64,000 bases of DNA, taken from Chromatiales bacterium 21-64-14. Lineage in GTDB: Bacteria > Pseudomonadota > Gammaproteobacteria > 21-64-14. Location: assembly GCA_002255365.1 (NCBI GenBank), contig NCBI01000001.1, forward strand, positions 124,001 through 188,000. The letters are read 5' to 3'. Under the pieces are notes generated by a model that did not search any database, had not been told where the DNA came from, and saw nothing but the letters and a program-made list of their open reading frames with translations. Positions within the stretch are counted from its first letter, which is position 1. Each line of letters begins with the position of its first letter. Below are positions 19,885 to 28,341 of this stretch, one piece after another. The position numbers and the translations under genes are program-made.

Positions 19885-20988
19885 TCAGGGACCAGGAGCC
19901 GGGGGAACTGGCGGCAGGGGGGGTATCACGTCGAGATTCTGGGCACGATGGCGTAGTACATGGTCCATCAACACAATCGCCACCATGGCCTCGGCAATGG
20001 GGGTGGCGCGGATCCCCACGCACGGATCGTGACGCCCCTTGGTGACCACTTCCACCGGCGCCCCCTCAAGATTCACGCTGCGACCTGGTAGCCGGATGCT
20101 GGAGGTGGGCTTAAGGGCGATAGAGGCCAGCAGATCCTGGCCGGTGGAGATCCCGCCCAGGATCCCGCCCGAGCGGTTGCTCAGAAACCCATCCGGGGTC
20201 AGCTCATCCCGGTGCTCGGTCCCCTTCTGGGTAACACTGGCGAACCCGGCGCCGATCTCCACCCCCTTCACGGCATTGATACTCATGAGCGCATGGGCGA
20301 GATCGGCGTCCAGGCGGTCGAACACCGGCTCCCCAAGCCCCGGGGGCACCCCCTGGGCCACCACGTTGATCCGCGCACCGATGGAATCGCCCTCCTTGCG
20401 CAACGCGTCCATGTACGCCTCGAGCTCCGGCACCTTGGCCGCATCTGGACAAAAGAACGGGTTGCGTTCCACCTCGTCCCAGACGAACGCCTCTGCGCGG
20501 ATCGGCCCGAGCTGCGCCAGATAACCCCGGATCACGACGCCGTAGCGCTCTGCCAGATACTTCTTCGCAATCGCACCCGCCGCCACCCGCATCGTGGTCT
20601 CGCGGGCCGAGGAACGCCCGCCGCCGCGGTAGTCCCGAAATCCGTACTTCTGTACGTAGGTGTAGTCCGCGTGGCCGGGCCGGAATCGGTCCTGGATCTC
20701 CGTGTAGTCCCGGGAACGCGCGTCGGTGTTGTGGATCAGCAGCCCGATAGGCGTGCCGGTGGTACGCCCCTCGAACACCCCGGACAGGATCGCCACCGCG
20801 TCCGCCTCGCGGCGCTGGGAGGTATGGCGGCTCTTGCCGGGTTTGCGACGGTCCAGATCCGGCTGCAGGTCTGCCTCCGAAAGCGCCAGGCCCGGCGGGC
20901 AGCCGTCCACCACGCAACCAATGGCCGCGCCGTGACTTTCGCCGAAGGTGGTGACGCTGAACAGCCTGCCTATGGTGTTCCCGGACAT
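19885..20988 (-). CDS. aroC: Chorismate synthase AroC
   Basis: 367 aa. Makes chorismate from EPSP using reduced FMN, the last shared step of aromatic synthesis. The N-terminus [14 protein letters not shown] is the family signature, with [16 protein letters not shown] near 130 and the C-terminal [21 protein letters not shown] also visible. The start ATG is at 20988. It is followed by the MFS gene 110 bp downstream. Confidence 0.98.
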   Translation of the reverse strand: MSGNTIGRLFSVTTFGESHGAAIGCVVDGCPPGLALSEADLQPDLDRRKPGKSRHTSQRREADAVAILSGVFEGRTTGTPIGLLIHNTDARSRDYTEIQDRFRPGHADYTYVQKYGFRDYRGGGRSSARETTMRVAAGAIAKKYLAERYGVVIRGYLAQLGPIRAEAFVWDEVERNPFFCPDAAKVPELEAYMDALRKEGDSIGARINVVAQGVPPGLGEPVFDRLDADLAHALMSINAVKGVEIGAGFASVTQKGTEHRDELTPDGFLSNRSGGILGGISTGQDLLASIALKPTSSIRLPGRSVNLEGAPVEVVTKGRHDPCVGIRATPIAEAMVAIVLMDHVLRHRAQNLDVIPPLPPVPPAPGP

Positions 20989-21172
20989 GAGTAGGCATTG
21001 TAGCGGCTCGCCTCCCGGACGTCTCGCCTAAAGTTTCCGCGTTCCGGGTCGATTCCATCCACTGAAGGTGATGCGCCGGAGCTACCAGCCCGGCCACCAC
21101 CGTCGAGGCACCTGAGCCGGCGCCACCTGGGCCCCGGTTGCGGCAACGGATCTAGTTGACGGCGAGGCTGAA

Positions 21173-21370
21173 ATGGAACGGAGTCAACGACAATACGGTC
21201 CGAGAATCGGTTCCTATCTCGGGCAACCCATCTTCGAGAAGTTCCAGGACCAGGACGAAACCTACATATTCGACCGGATCGCCCAATGCGACGTGGAAGG
21301 CTGCCCGTTGGATCAACTGGATAAGGGCGAGATGCTCTTACCTCCCGGACTGATCTACAAACAGCTCTAA
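21173..21370 (+). CDS. Small uncharacterised protein, 65 aa
   Basis: I do not recognise a named family. The case for a real gene is its balanced composition (Asp, Glu, Gln, Tyr, Ile, Phe rather than the Arg/Pro/Gly bias of shadow frames) and a GAGG Shine-Dalgarno six bases before the ATG. It is also the only plus-strand candidate between divergent neighbours. It is acidic and soluble, with two cysteines five apart (CDVEGC), no signal peptide and no membrane span. The C-terminus LLPPGLIYKQL looks like a short strand-forming tail. It stands alone between aroC and hemN. Confidence 0.55.
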   Translation: MERSQRQYGPRIGSYLGQPIFEKFQDQDETYIFDRIAQCDVEGCPLDQLDKGEMLLPPGLIYKQL

Positions 21371-21496
21371 CCGGATGTCCCGCCAATATTCGCCGTGCGA
21401 GCACCGTAAGGGTCGGCCGCGTAGCCAGCGCTAAGTCAAAACGGACACCGGGAACAGGCCCCGCGATGGCGCGGATCCTCGAGACACCGGCAGTCC

Positions 21497-22909
21497 TCAG
21501 ATCACGCGCGAATAGCGCACCGGGTCCCGGTCCCGGGACGGCGGCGAGCGCAAATAGCCGTCGAAGATCATGGCCACGTTGCGGGCCAGCAGCCGTCCCA
21601 CTGGTGTCACCCGGATCCGCTCCTGCGTTACCTCGACCAAACCATCCGCCTCCATTACCGCGAGCCGTTCCAGTTCAGCGCGGAAGTATTCCGGAAATAC
21701 GATTCCGTAGCGCGCCTCGATCGCGGCGTAGGACACTTGGGCATGGCATAACAGGCCCATGATTACCGCGCGCCGCAGCCGGTCGTCCGGGCTCAGCCCA
21801 ACACCGCGCACCACCGCCAGGCGGCCGGCGTCCAAACGTTCGTAGTACGCGGGCAGATCGCGCGCGTTCTGGCTGTAGCTCTCGGCCACTTGGCTGATCG
21901 CGCTGACACCGAGCCCCACCAAGTCGCAATCCGCGTGGGTGGAATAACCCTGAAAATTCCGGTACAGAGTGCCCGCGCGCTGCGCCCGCGCCAGCTCGTC
22001 CCCCGGGCGGGCGAAGTGGTCCATGCCGATATAGACATAGCCCGCCGCTTCGAGCCGTTCAACAGTGTGGCGCAGGATCGCCAGCTTCTCCGCAGGTGGC
22101 GGCAGGTCATCAAGGCGGATGCGCCGCTGGGGTTTGAACCGCTCGGGCAGATGGGCATAGTTGAACACCGACAGGCGATCGGGCGCAGCGTCGATCACCT
22201 TGTCCAGGGTGCGCGCGAAACGCTCCACATTCTGGAACGGCAAGCCGTACATCAAGTCCACACTGACCGAGTGAAACCCCGCGCGGCGCGCGGACTCCAG
22301 GACCGCGAAGGTCTGCGCCTCACCCTGGATCCGGTTGACGGCGCGCTGGACCTGGGGGTCGAAATCCTGGATGCCGAGACTGATGCGGTTGAACCCCAAC
22401 GCGCGCAGCACAGTGAGGGTCTGCCCCCGGATCCGCCGCGGATCCACCTCGATGGAGTACTCGCCCCAGTCATCGTCGCGCAGGCGGAAATGCCGGCCTA
22501 TGGCCGCCATCAGCTCCTGGATCTGGGCATCGCTCAGAAAGGTCGGGGTGCCTCCGCCCCACGCCAACTGATCTACGCTCCGTTCCCGGTCGAACAGCGC
22601 GCCTTGCAGTTCCACCTCCCGCAACAACCGCTCCATATACGGGCCGGCGCGGGAGTGGTTCCCGGTCACCACCTTGTTGCAGGCGCAATAGAAACAGACC
22701 GTGTCGCAAAACGGGATGTGGACATAGAGCGAAAGGGGCCGCTGCGGGGCGGATAGGTTGCTGCGCCGCGCCCACTCCCGATACTGGGCCTCGCCATACT
22801 CTGGATCGAACTGGGGCGCAGTGGGATAAGACGTGTAGCGAGGACCCGCCAAGTCATAGCGACGGATGCGCTCCGGATCGAAAACCACCCGCTGGGATAG
22901 GCCTTCCAT
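21497..22909 (-). CDS. hemN: Oxygen-independent coproporphyrinogen III dehydrogenase HemN
   Basis: 470 aa radical-SAM enzyme that decarboxylates coproporphyrinogen III during anaerobic haem synthesis. The cluster cysteines C68, C72 and C75 lie in HIPFCDTVCFYCACNK. DLAGPRYTSYPTAPQF near 20 and the HemN C-terminal domain are present. The ATG at 22909 has no Shine-Dalgarno. A GTG seven codons in (22888) is behind GGAAGG and fits the family N-terminus (VVFDPERIRRYD). An Anr/FNR-like box lies upstream at 22946-22959, consistent with anaerobic induction. Confidence 0.96.
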   Translation of the reverse strand: MEGLSQRVVFDPERIRRYDLAGPRYTSYPTAPQFDPEYGEAQYREWARRSNLSAPQRPLSLYVHIPFCDTVCFYCACNKVVTGNHSRAGPYMERLLREVELQGALFDRERSVDQLAWGGGTPTFLSDAQIQELMAAIGRHFRLRDDDWGEYSIEVDPRRIRGQTLTVLRALGFNRISLGIQDFDPQVQRAVNRIQGEAQTFAVLESARRAGFHSVSVDLMYGLPFQNVERFARTLDKVIDAAPDRLSVFNYAHLPERFKPQRRIRLDDLPPPAEKLAILRHTVERLEAAGYVYIGMDHFARPGDELARAQRAGTLYRNFQGYSTHADCDLVGLGVSAISQVAESYSQNARDLPAYYERLDAGRLAVVRGVGLSPDDRLRRAVIMGLLCHAQVSYAAIEARYGIVFPEYFRAELERLAVMEADGLVEVTQERIRVTPVGRLLARNVAMIFDGYLRSPPSRDRDPVRYSRVI

Positions 22910-22945
22910 GGCCTGGAATCCTAGCCGGTGGCGTACCCCGGGGCC

Positions 22946-22959
22946 TTGATGGAGGTCAA
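22946..22959 (-). promoter_or_regulatory. Anr/FNR-like box upstream of hemN
   Basis: On the minus strand TTGAC-CTCC-ATCAA differs from the FNR/Anr consensus (TTGAT-N4-ATCAA) at one position. A TAGGAT hexamer begins 22 bp downstream, which puts the box centre at -41.5 relative to a start near 22911, the geometry of a class II FNR-activated promoter. That start is only two bases before ATG 22909 and would favour the downstream GTG start of hemN. Confidence 0.5.
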
Positions 22960-22968
22960 CGGGACCGA

Positions 22969-23283
22969 CTATTCCTCGTCCACCAGCAGCCCATGCTTGT
23001 GCGTCTGATTGATGCTCTGCAGCAGGGACTTGAACGGGAGCAGCGCGGTATTCTGTTGCGCGACGATCTCCATGAACTGCAGATCGGCGTTTCCAAAATG
23101 ATAGGTGCCGTCCAGCATCTGGGCGCGCAGCTTGCGCACCTCCGCCTCCAGCGGGTCCAGGAACTTCAGCGCGCCTCCCAGATCTTCCGCGTCGTACTCC
23201 GCGGACCAGCGCAACTCCTCGATCTCGAACAGGGTCTGGTCCACCAGTTCAAAGTATTCCTTGGCTGTCCTCGGCCGCTGCAT
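22969..23283 (-). CDS. Conserved hypothetical protein beside prmB, 104 aa
   Basis: A soluble, mostly helical 104-aa protein starting at ATG 23283, rich in Glu and Leu. It has no signal peptide, membrane span or cysteine. Phrases such as KEYFELVDQTLFEIEELR and PFKSLLQSINQTHKHG look like a small conserved family that I recall next to prmB in Pseudomonas and relatives, without known function. It lies 39 bp after prmB on the same strand. The role is unknown. Confidence 0.8.
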   Translation of the reverse strand: MQRPRTAKEYFELVDQTLFEIEELRWSAEYDAEDLGGALKFLDPLEAEVRKLRAQMLDGTYHFGNADLQFMEIVAQQNTALLPFKSLLQSINQTHKHGLLVDEE

Positions 23284-23322
23284 AACCCCTCCGCTACCGT
23301 TGTTGCACTCGGGCCCCGGGGC

Positions 23323-24252
23323 TCACGCGGCGTCGCCGGCCCCGGGCTGGACCCGGCTGGAATATTCTCGCAACTGGGCGGAGCCCAGCACAAACACCCC
23401 ATCGCCACCGCGTTGGAATTCCGGCCACAGGAACGGAAGCTCGGGCAGCTGCGCTTCCAATGCCGCAGCGGCACCGCCCACCTCCACCACCAGCAGCCCC
23501 GGCTCCTCCAGGTGGCGGGGCGCCTCCCTCATGATGCGCAGGGCGAAATCGAGCCCCGCGGGGCCCGCGGCCAACCCCAGGGCGGGCTCGCGACGGTACT
23601 CCTCCGGCAAGGTGTCCATTTCCGCCGCGCTCACGTACGGGGGATTGCTCACGATCAGGTCATAGCGCCCGCGCAACGCGGAAAACAGATCGGAGTGCAC
23701 GGTGCGCACCCGACCCTCCAGGCCGTGGCGGAGTACGTTGTGTTGAGCCACAGTGAGGGCATCTTGCGAAACGTCCGCCAGATCCACCTCCGCCTCTGGG
23801 AAAGCCAGGGCGCACGCAATGCCGATACAGCCGCTGCCGGTACCCAGGTCCAGGATGCGGCGCACGTGGATCTGCGCCAACCAGGGCTCGAATCCCTGCT
23901 CGATCAGCTCGGCAATGGGCGAGCGCGGAACCAGCACCCGTTCGTCCACTTCGAAGCACAACCCGGCGAACCACGCCTCGCCGGTCAAGTAGGCGGCGGG
24001 CGCGCGCTCGCGGATCCGGCGTTCGAGAACCACCGCCACTGCGCGGCGCTCGGTGTCGGTAAGCGCGGTGTCCCGGTAATCGGACGGCAGATCCGGTGGC
24101 AGGTGCAGGGCATGCAACACCAATAGCGCCGCCTCATCCAGGGCATTGTCGGTGCCGTGCCCGAACACCAACCCCGCAGCGTTGAAACGGCTCGCACCCC
24201 AGCGGATAAAATCGCGCAGGGTACGCAAACCGATGATATCTTCGTCCGTCAT
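23323..24252 (-). CDS. prmB: Ribosomal protein uL3 glutamine N5-methyltransferase PrmB
   Basis: 309 aa. Methylates a glutamine of ribosomal protein L3 using SAM. The SAM motif [11 protein letters not shown] is at 134-144 and the catalytic NPPY at 203-206. The short helical N-terminal domain distinguishes PrmB/PrmC from other methylases. The N-terminal length and position next to the 104-aa gene and aroC favour PrmB over PrmC. The frame is open to 24519, but ATG 24252 has a GAGG site five bases upstream and a normal N-terminus. Confidence 0.9.
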   Translation of the reverse strand: MTDEDIIGLRTLRDFIRWGASRFNAAGLVFGHGTDNALDEAALLVLHALHLPPDLPSDYRDTALTDTERRAVAVVLERRIRERAPAAYLTGEAWFAGLCFEVDERVLVPRSPIAELIEQGFEPWLAQIHVRRILDLGTGSGCIGIACALAFPEAEVDLADVSQDALTVAQHNVLRHGLEGRVRTVHSDLFSALRGRYDLIVSNPPYVSAAEMDTLPEEYRREPALGLAAGPAGLDFALRIMREAPRHLEEPGLLVVEVGGAAAALEAQLPELPFLWPEFQRGGDGVFVLGSAQLREYSSRVQPGAGDAA

Positions 24253-24542
24253 GCACACCTCATGAGCATCCCACGCCGCGGCGCGCGGCCGTGCCACACC
24301 AGGTTCCCCGCCCAACCCCCAGCCCTGTGGCATAATCCTGACATGTCCATGGTCCTCCGACCCAGCACCCGCCCGCGCCGGCATGCATCCTCGACCGCCA
24401 CCACCAGGGTCCGGTGCCCTTCGATCCCGGGCCAGAACTACTATACCCGGGATTCCGGCCGCCGGCGGACCCCGATCACCTCCTCTCCGGGAGGTTCCCC
24501 ACTGGGGCATCCACCGCACGCCCGCCGCGGGTCTGGTCCCCG

Positions 24543-25442
24543 GTGAGCGGGATTCCAGCCGTCTCCACGCTGCGGGTGGCGCATCAATTCCTGCTGCCGC
24601 AACACACCCTGAGCCGGCTGGTGTACCGCATCACCCGCAGCCGCAACCGGTTCGTGAAGGACCGCCTGATCCGCTGGTTCGTGCGTCACTACCGGGTGGA
24701 TCTGGGGGAAGCGCGGGATCGGGACCCCGCGGCCTACCTGGACTTCAACAGCTTCTTCACCCGGGCGCTGCGCCCCGGCGTGCGGCCCCTGGCGGCGGAC
24801 CCCGAGACCCTGGTGAGCCCCGCGGACGGGCGCGTCAGCGAATTCGGCACTCTGGACGGGGAGCGGCTGCTCCAGGCCAAGGGCCGCGCCTATTCGGCAG
24901 TGGATCTCCTGGGTGGGTCGGAACAACGTGCGGCACCGTTCCGGGGCGGCGCATTCCTGACCATCTACTTGGCGCCGTGCGACTACCACCGGGTCCATAT
25001 GCCGCAGCTCGGCACCCTGCGGGAAAGCGTGTACCTCCCCGGGCGCTTGTTCAGTGTCTCGGACGCCAGCTCCCGCAGCATCCCCCGGCTGTTTGCCCGC
25101 AACGAGCGCGTGGCCAGTCTGTTCGACACTCCCGCCGGCCCCATGGCCATCGTGCTAGTGGGGGCCATGCTGGTGGGATTCATCGACACCGTGTGGGGCG
25201 GACCCGCCAGCTATCCCTACGGCCGGCAGCCCCGGGTTCGGCGCTACCCGGACACGAACGCCCAGGCACCCACCCTGGCGCGCGGGGCGCAGATGGGCCA
25301 CTTCGGCATGGGTTCCACGGTAATCCTGCTGTTTCCCCGGGGCCGGGTAGAATGGGCCCCGGCCCTGGAGACCGGGGCACCGGTGCGGGTCGGCGAGCCC
25401 GTCGGACGGCGCGTGGGCGGCGCCCAGGGGTCCGCGGCCTGA
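24543..25442 (+). CDS. psd: Phosphatidylserine decarboxylase proenzyme Psd
   Basis: 299 aa inner-membrane enzyme making phosphatidylethanolamine. The self-cleavage motif GST lies at 257-259 in [12 protein letters not shown], so Ser258 becomes the pyruvoyl group of the alpha chain. D95 and H149 ([10 protein letters not shown]) complete the catalytic triad. The start is uncertain: GTG 24543 gives a family-length N-terminus with [10 protein letters not shown] at about 18-27, while ATG 24414 would add a Pro-rich stretch unlike Psd. It is divergent from prmB and convergent with epmA. Confidence 0.93.
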   Translation: MSGIPAVSTLRVAHQFLLPQHTLSRLVYRITRSRNRFVKDRLIRWFVRHYRVDLGEARDRDPAAYLDFNSFFTRALRPGVRPLAADPETLVSPADGRVSEFGTLDGERLLQAKGRAYSAVDLLGGSEQRAAPFRGGAFLTIYLAPCDYHRVHMPQLGTLRESVYLPGRLFSVSDASSRSIPRLFARNERVASLFDTPAGPMAIVLVGAMLVGFIDTVWGGPASYPYGRQPRVRRYPDTNAQAPTLARGAQMGHFGMGSTVILLFPRGRVEWAPALETGAPVRVGEPVGRRVGGAQGSAA

Positions 25443-25490
25443 AACCGGGAACGCCGCGCTCGCACACGCCTACACCAACCGGCACCCGCG

Positions 25491-26492
25491 TCAGGCGCGG
25501 TCCACCGGAAACGCCAACACCGCGGCGATCCGCCGGACCCCGGCCGCCACCATGACCAAGCGGTCGAACCCCAGTGCCACCCCGGCGCAAGCCGGCAATC
25601 CCGCCTCCAGGGCCGCCAACAGGCGTTCGTCCGTTGGAATCGCCAAGTCTCCAGCGGCGGCCCGATGCTGCTGGTCGCGGACGAAACGCCGACGCTGCTC
25701 CACGGGGTCGGTGAGTTCGTGGAACCCGTTGGCCAGTTCCATGCCGTCCAAAAAGGCCTCAAAACGCTCGGCTACCGGTGGGGTGTCCGGACGCACCCGG
25801 GCGAGACTCGCCTGCGCGGCGGGGAAGTCGTGGACGAAGCTGATCCGGCCCTGGCCCAGGCCGGGTGTCACGACTTGGCTGAGCAGCAGATCCGCCCAGG
25901 ACTCCGCCTCGCGCGCCGGTTCCGCGGCGCTGAACTGGATACCGTGGCGCGCCGCGCAGGCCCGCCACTCGGGCACTGTGGCCTGGTCGGGATCGATCCC
26001 GGCGTGACGCTGGAACGCCTCCCGGTAAGTGAGGCGCTCGCTGGGACCCAGGAGACACCGCGGCCCCACCAGCGCCGCCACCAGCGCCGCCACCTCCTCC
26101 ATGAGGCGCAGGTGGTCCCATCCCACCCGATACCATTCCACCAGCGTGAACTCGGGGTTATGGCGGGATCCCGCCTCCGCGGCACGAAACACCTTGCAGA
26201 CCTGATAAATGGAACCGCTACCCGCAGCCAGCAGGCGTTTCATGGCAAACTCGGGGGAGGTGTGCAGATATAGAGTGCGACCGGCCCGCCCCGCCCCGGG
26301 TCCGGCATAGCGGGTCGCGAAGCTGTGAATCTGGGGGTCCGTGGTTGCGGCGGCGGACAGGGCCGGGGTTTCCACCTCCCAAACGCCCCGCTCGGCGAAC
26401 CAATCCCGGATACGGGCCAGCAAGTCGGCACGCAGCCGCAACACCTCCAAGGAGGCACTCGGCCGCCAATCGGCCGCGCCGGTCTCGCTCAC
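25491..26492 (-). CDS. epmA: EF-P-(R)-beta-lysine ligase EpmA
   Basis: 333 aa class II lysyl-tRNA synthetase homologue lacking the anticodon-binding domain. It attaches beta-lysine to Lys34 of EF-P. Motif 2 residues are seen in YQVCKVFRAAEAGSRHNPEFTLVEWY, split across residues 128-154, and the C-terminal GVALGFDRLVM is motif 3. The GTG at 26492 begins VSETGAADWRPSAS, which matches E. coli EpmA in register, so it is preferred over the longer open frame. It lies 55 bp downstream of efp. Confidence 0.93.
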   Translation of the reverse strand: MSETGAADWRPSASLEVLRLRADLLARIRDWFAERGVWEVETPALSAAATTDPQIHSFATRYAGPGAGRAGRTLYLHTSPEFAMKRLLAAGSGSIYQVCKVFRAAEAGSRHNPEFTLVEWYRVGWDHLRLMEEVAALVAALVGPRCLLGPSERLTYREAFQRHAGIDPDQATVPEWRACAARHGIQFSAAEPAREAESWADLLLSQVVTPGLGQGRISFVHDFPAAQASLARVRPDTPPVAERFEAFLDGMELANGFHELTDPVEQRRRFVRDQQHRAAAGDLAIPTDERLLAALEAGLPACAGVALGFDRLVMVAAGVRRIAAVLAFPVDRA

Positions 26493-26547
26493 CCCCGCAG
26501 CCTCTGGCGGCCCGGGGTGTGATCGCGGCGCGGCACACCGCCGTCCC

Positions 26548-27117
26548 TCATCCCTTGACCCGGGCCACGTACTCGCCGGTGCGGGTGTCCACCCGGATGG
26601 TCTCGCCCACGTCGATGAACAGGGGCACACGGACCACCGCGCCGGTCTCCAGGGTCGCGGGTTTTCCGCCGCCCCCGGAGGTATCCCCGCGCACTCCGGG
26701 GTCGGTGTCGGTCACCTGGAGCGCTACGAAATTGGGCGGCGTGACCGTCAAGGGCGTATCGTTCCACAGCGTCAGGGTGCAGAGGTCTTGTTCCTTGAAC
26801 CACTTGGCCCCATCGCCGATCGCGGTCGCATCCGCCGCGTACTGCTCGAAGGTGTCCGACTTCATGAAATGCCAGAATTCGCCGTCGTTATAGAGGTACT
26901 GCATGCCTACTTCCACGACATCGGCGGCCTCGACCGTATCCCCGGATTTGAAGGTCCGGTCCACCACGCGCCCGGTCTTCAGGTTGCGCAGCTTCACCCG
27001 GCTGAATGCCTGCCCCTTGCCGGGTTTGACAAACTCGTTTTCAATGATCGCGAAAGGATCGCCGTCAAGAATGACCTTGAGCCCGGACTTGAACTCATTG
27101 GTGATATAGGTGGCCAT
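26548..27117 (-). CDS. efp: Translation elongation factor P
   Basis: 189 aa. EF-P relieves ribosome stalling at proline runs. Three OB-like domains are present, and the modified lysine falls exactly at K34 in [10 protein letters not shown]. With EpmA and EpmB next door this is the beta-lysylated EF-P type, not the rhamnosylated type of Pseudomonas aeruginosa, which carries Arg at this position. ATG 27117 has GGAG five bases upstream. The longer open frame upstream is antisense to epmB and is rejected. Confidence 0.97.
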   Translation of the reverse strand: MATYITNEFKSGLKVILDGDPFAIIENEFVKPGKGQAFSRVKLRNLKTGRVVDRTFKSGDTVEAADVVEVGMQYLYNDGEFWHFMKSDTFEQYAADATAIGDGAKWFKEQDLCTLTLWNDTPLTVTPPNFVALQVTDTDPGVRGDTSGGGGKPATLETGAVVRVPLFIDVGETIRVDTRTGEYVARVKG

Positions 27118-27165
27118 TACGTCTCCGTTCCAAGCCGTAGTATCGATTGTCATTGGAGTATGCGG

Positions 27166-28179
27166 GTGCACATCATAACGCGAACCAGGGTCCCCGGGCA
27201 GACACCCCCGTGGCAACGGGAGTTGGCGCGCGCTGTGCGCGATCCCGGCGAACTGCTGCAACTGCTCGGCCTGGATCCGGCTTGGTTGCCCGGCGCGCAG
27301 GCCGCGGCGCGCCTCTTCCCCCTGCGCGTTCCGCACCCGTACCTGCGCCGGATCCGGCACGGGGATCCCCGCGACCCGCTGTTGCGTCAGGTATTGCCCC
27401 TGGACGACGAGACCGTGCCCACCCCGGGTTACCAGGCGGACCCCCTCCAGGAGGCAGCGGCGGCCATCGCACCGGGCTTGCTGCAAAAATATCAGGGTCG
27501 CGCCCTGTTGATCGCCACCGGCGCCTGCGCGGTGCACTGCCGCTACTGTTTCCGGCGCCACTTCCCCTATGGGGAGCATCATTCCGGACGGCACTGGGAA
27601 GCAGCACTGGCGCAGGTCCGTGCCGACGACAGTCTACGGGAGGTCATCCTAAGCGGCGGCGACCCCCTCAGCCTTGGGGACGAGCCCCTGGCGGAACTGG
27701 CCGCCGCGCTCGCCGCCATCCCCCATCTGCGGCGCCTGCGGATCCATACACGACTGCCCATCGTGGTACCGGAACGGGTCAACGACGCCCTGGGGGGATG
27801 GTTGGCGCACAGCCCACTGCGCACCGTGGTGGTGGTACACGTCAATCACCCCAACGAAATCGACGCCGCGGTGCGCGACTCCCTGCGACGGATGACCGAT
27901 TTTGGGGTCACCCTCCTAAACCAATCGGTCCTGCTGCGGGGCGTCAACGATGACGCCACCACCCTGATCTCCCTCAGCGAAGCCCTGTTCGATGCCGGCA
28001 CCCTCCCCTATTACCTGCACGCCCTGGATCCGGTGGCCGGTGCCGCCCACTTCGCCGTACCGGACCCCGTCGCCCAGGGCATCCACCGGGAAATAACTGC
28101 CCGCCTGCCCGGTTATCTGGTCCCCCGTCTGGTCCGAGAACTCCCCGGCGCCCCCGCCAAACTGCCCATCCCCCTCTAA
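27166..28179 (+). CDS. epmB: EF-P lysine 2,3-aminomutase EpmB
   Basis: About 337 aa radical-SAM, PLP-dependent enzyme that converts lysine to (R)-beta-lysine for EF-P. The cluster cysteines lie in [18 protein letters not shown] (C121, C125, C128), and FALRVP-like and DPLLRQVLP segments match E. coli EpmB. GGAG lies seven bases before GTG 27166 but only one base before ATG 27160, so the GTG is preferred; it also aligns with the E. coli N-terminus. It is divergent from efp, with 48 bp between the two start codons. Confidence 0.92.
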   Translation: MHIITRTRVPGQTPPWQRELARAVRDPGELLQLLGLDPAWLPGAQAAARLFPLRVPHPYLRRIRHGDPRDPLLRQVLPLDDETVPTPGYQADPLQEAAAAIAPGLLQKYQGRALLIATGACAVHCRYCFRRHFPYGEHHSGRHWEAALAQVRADDSLREVILSGGDPLSLGDEPLAELAAALAAIPHLRRLRIHTRLPIVVPERVNDALGGWLAHSPLRTVVVVHVNHPNEIDAAVRDSLRRMTDFGVTLLNQSVLLRGVNDDATTLISLSEALFDAGTLPYYLHALDPVAGAAHFAVPDPVAQGIHREITARLPGYLVPRLVRELPGAPAKLPIPL

Positions 28180-28341
28180 CCCGCATTGCTCACCGGTGTG
28201 CATCTGCCGCAGTCGAGCAAACTCAAATCCTACAAGCCGTTAGACGCCCCACCCTCCCGCACCCTTAAGCCTACCGCCGCGGGTCCGATAACCCCGTTGG
28301 CCCCGCCGCTGTCACCAAGCCACCGAGAGAAAGGCGCCCGC

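Noticed and set aside
18602..20032. Long plus-strand open frame (476 codons) over the MFS gene
   Set aside because: Antisense to a clear membrane transporter and compositionally unlike a protein.
24253..24542. Promoter between prmB and psd
   Set aside because: A CATAAT hexamer near 24333 and TACTAT near 24439 are visible, but neither has a matching -35 at proper spacing.
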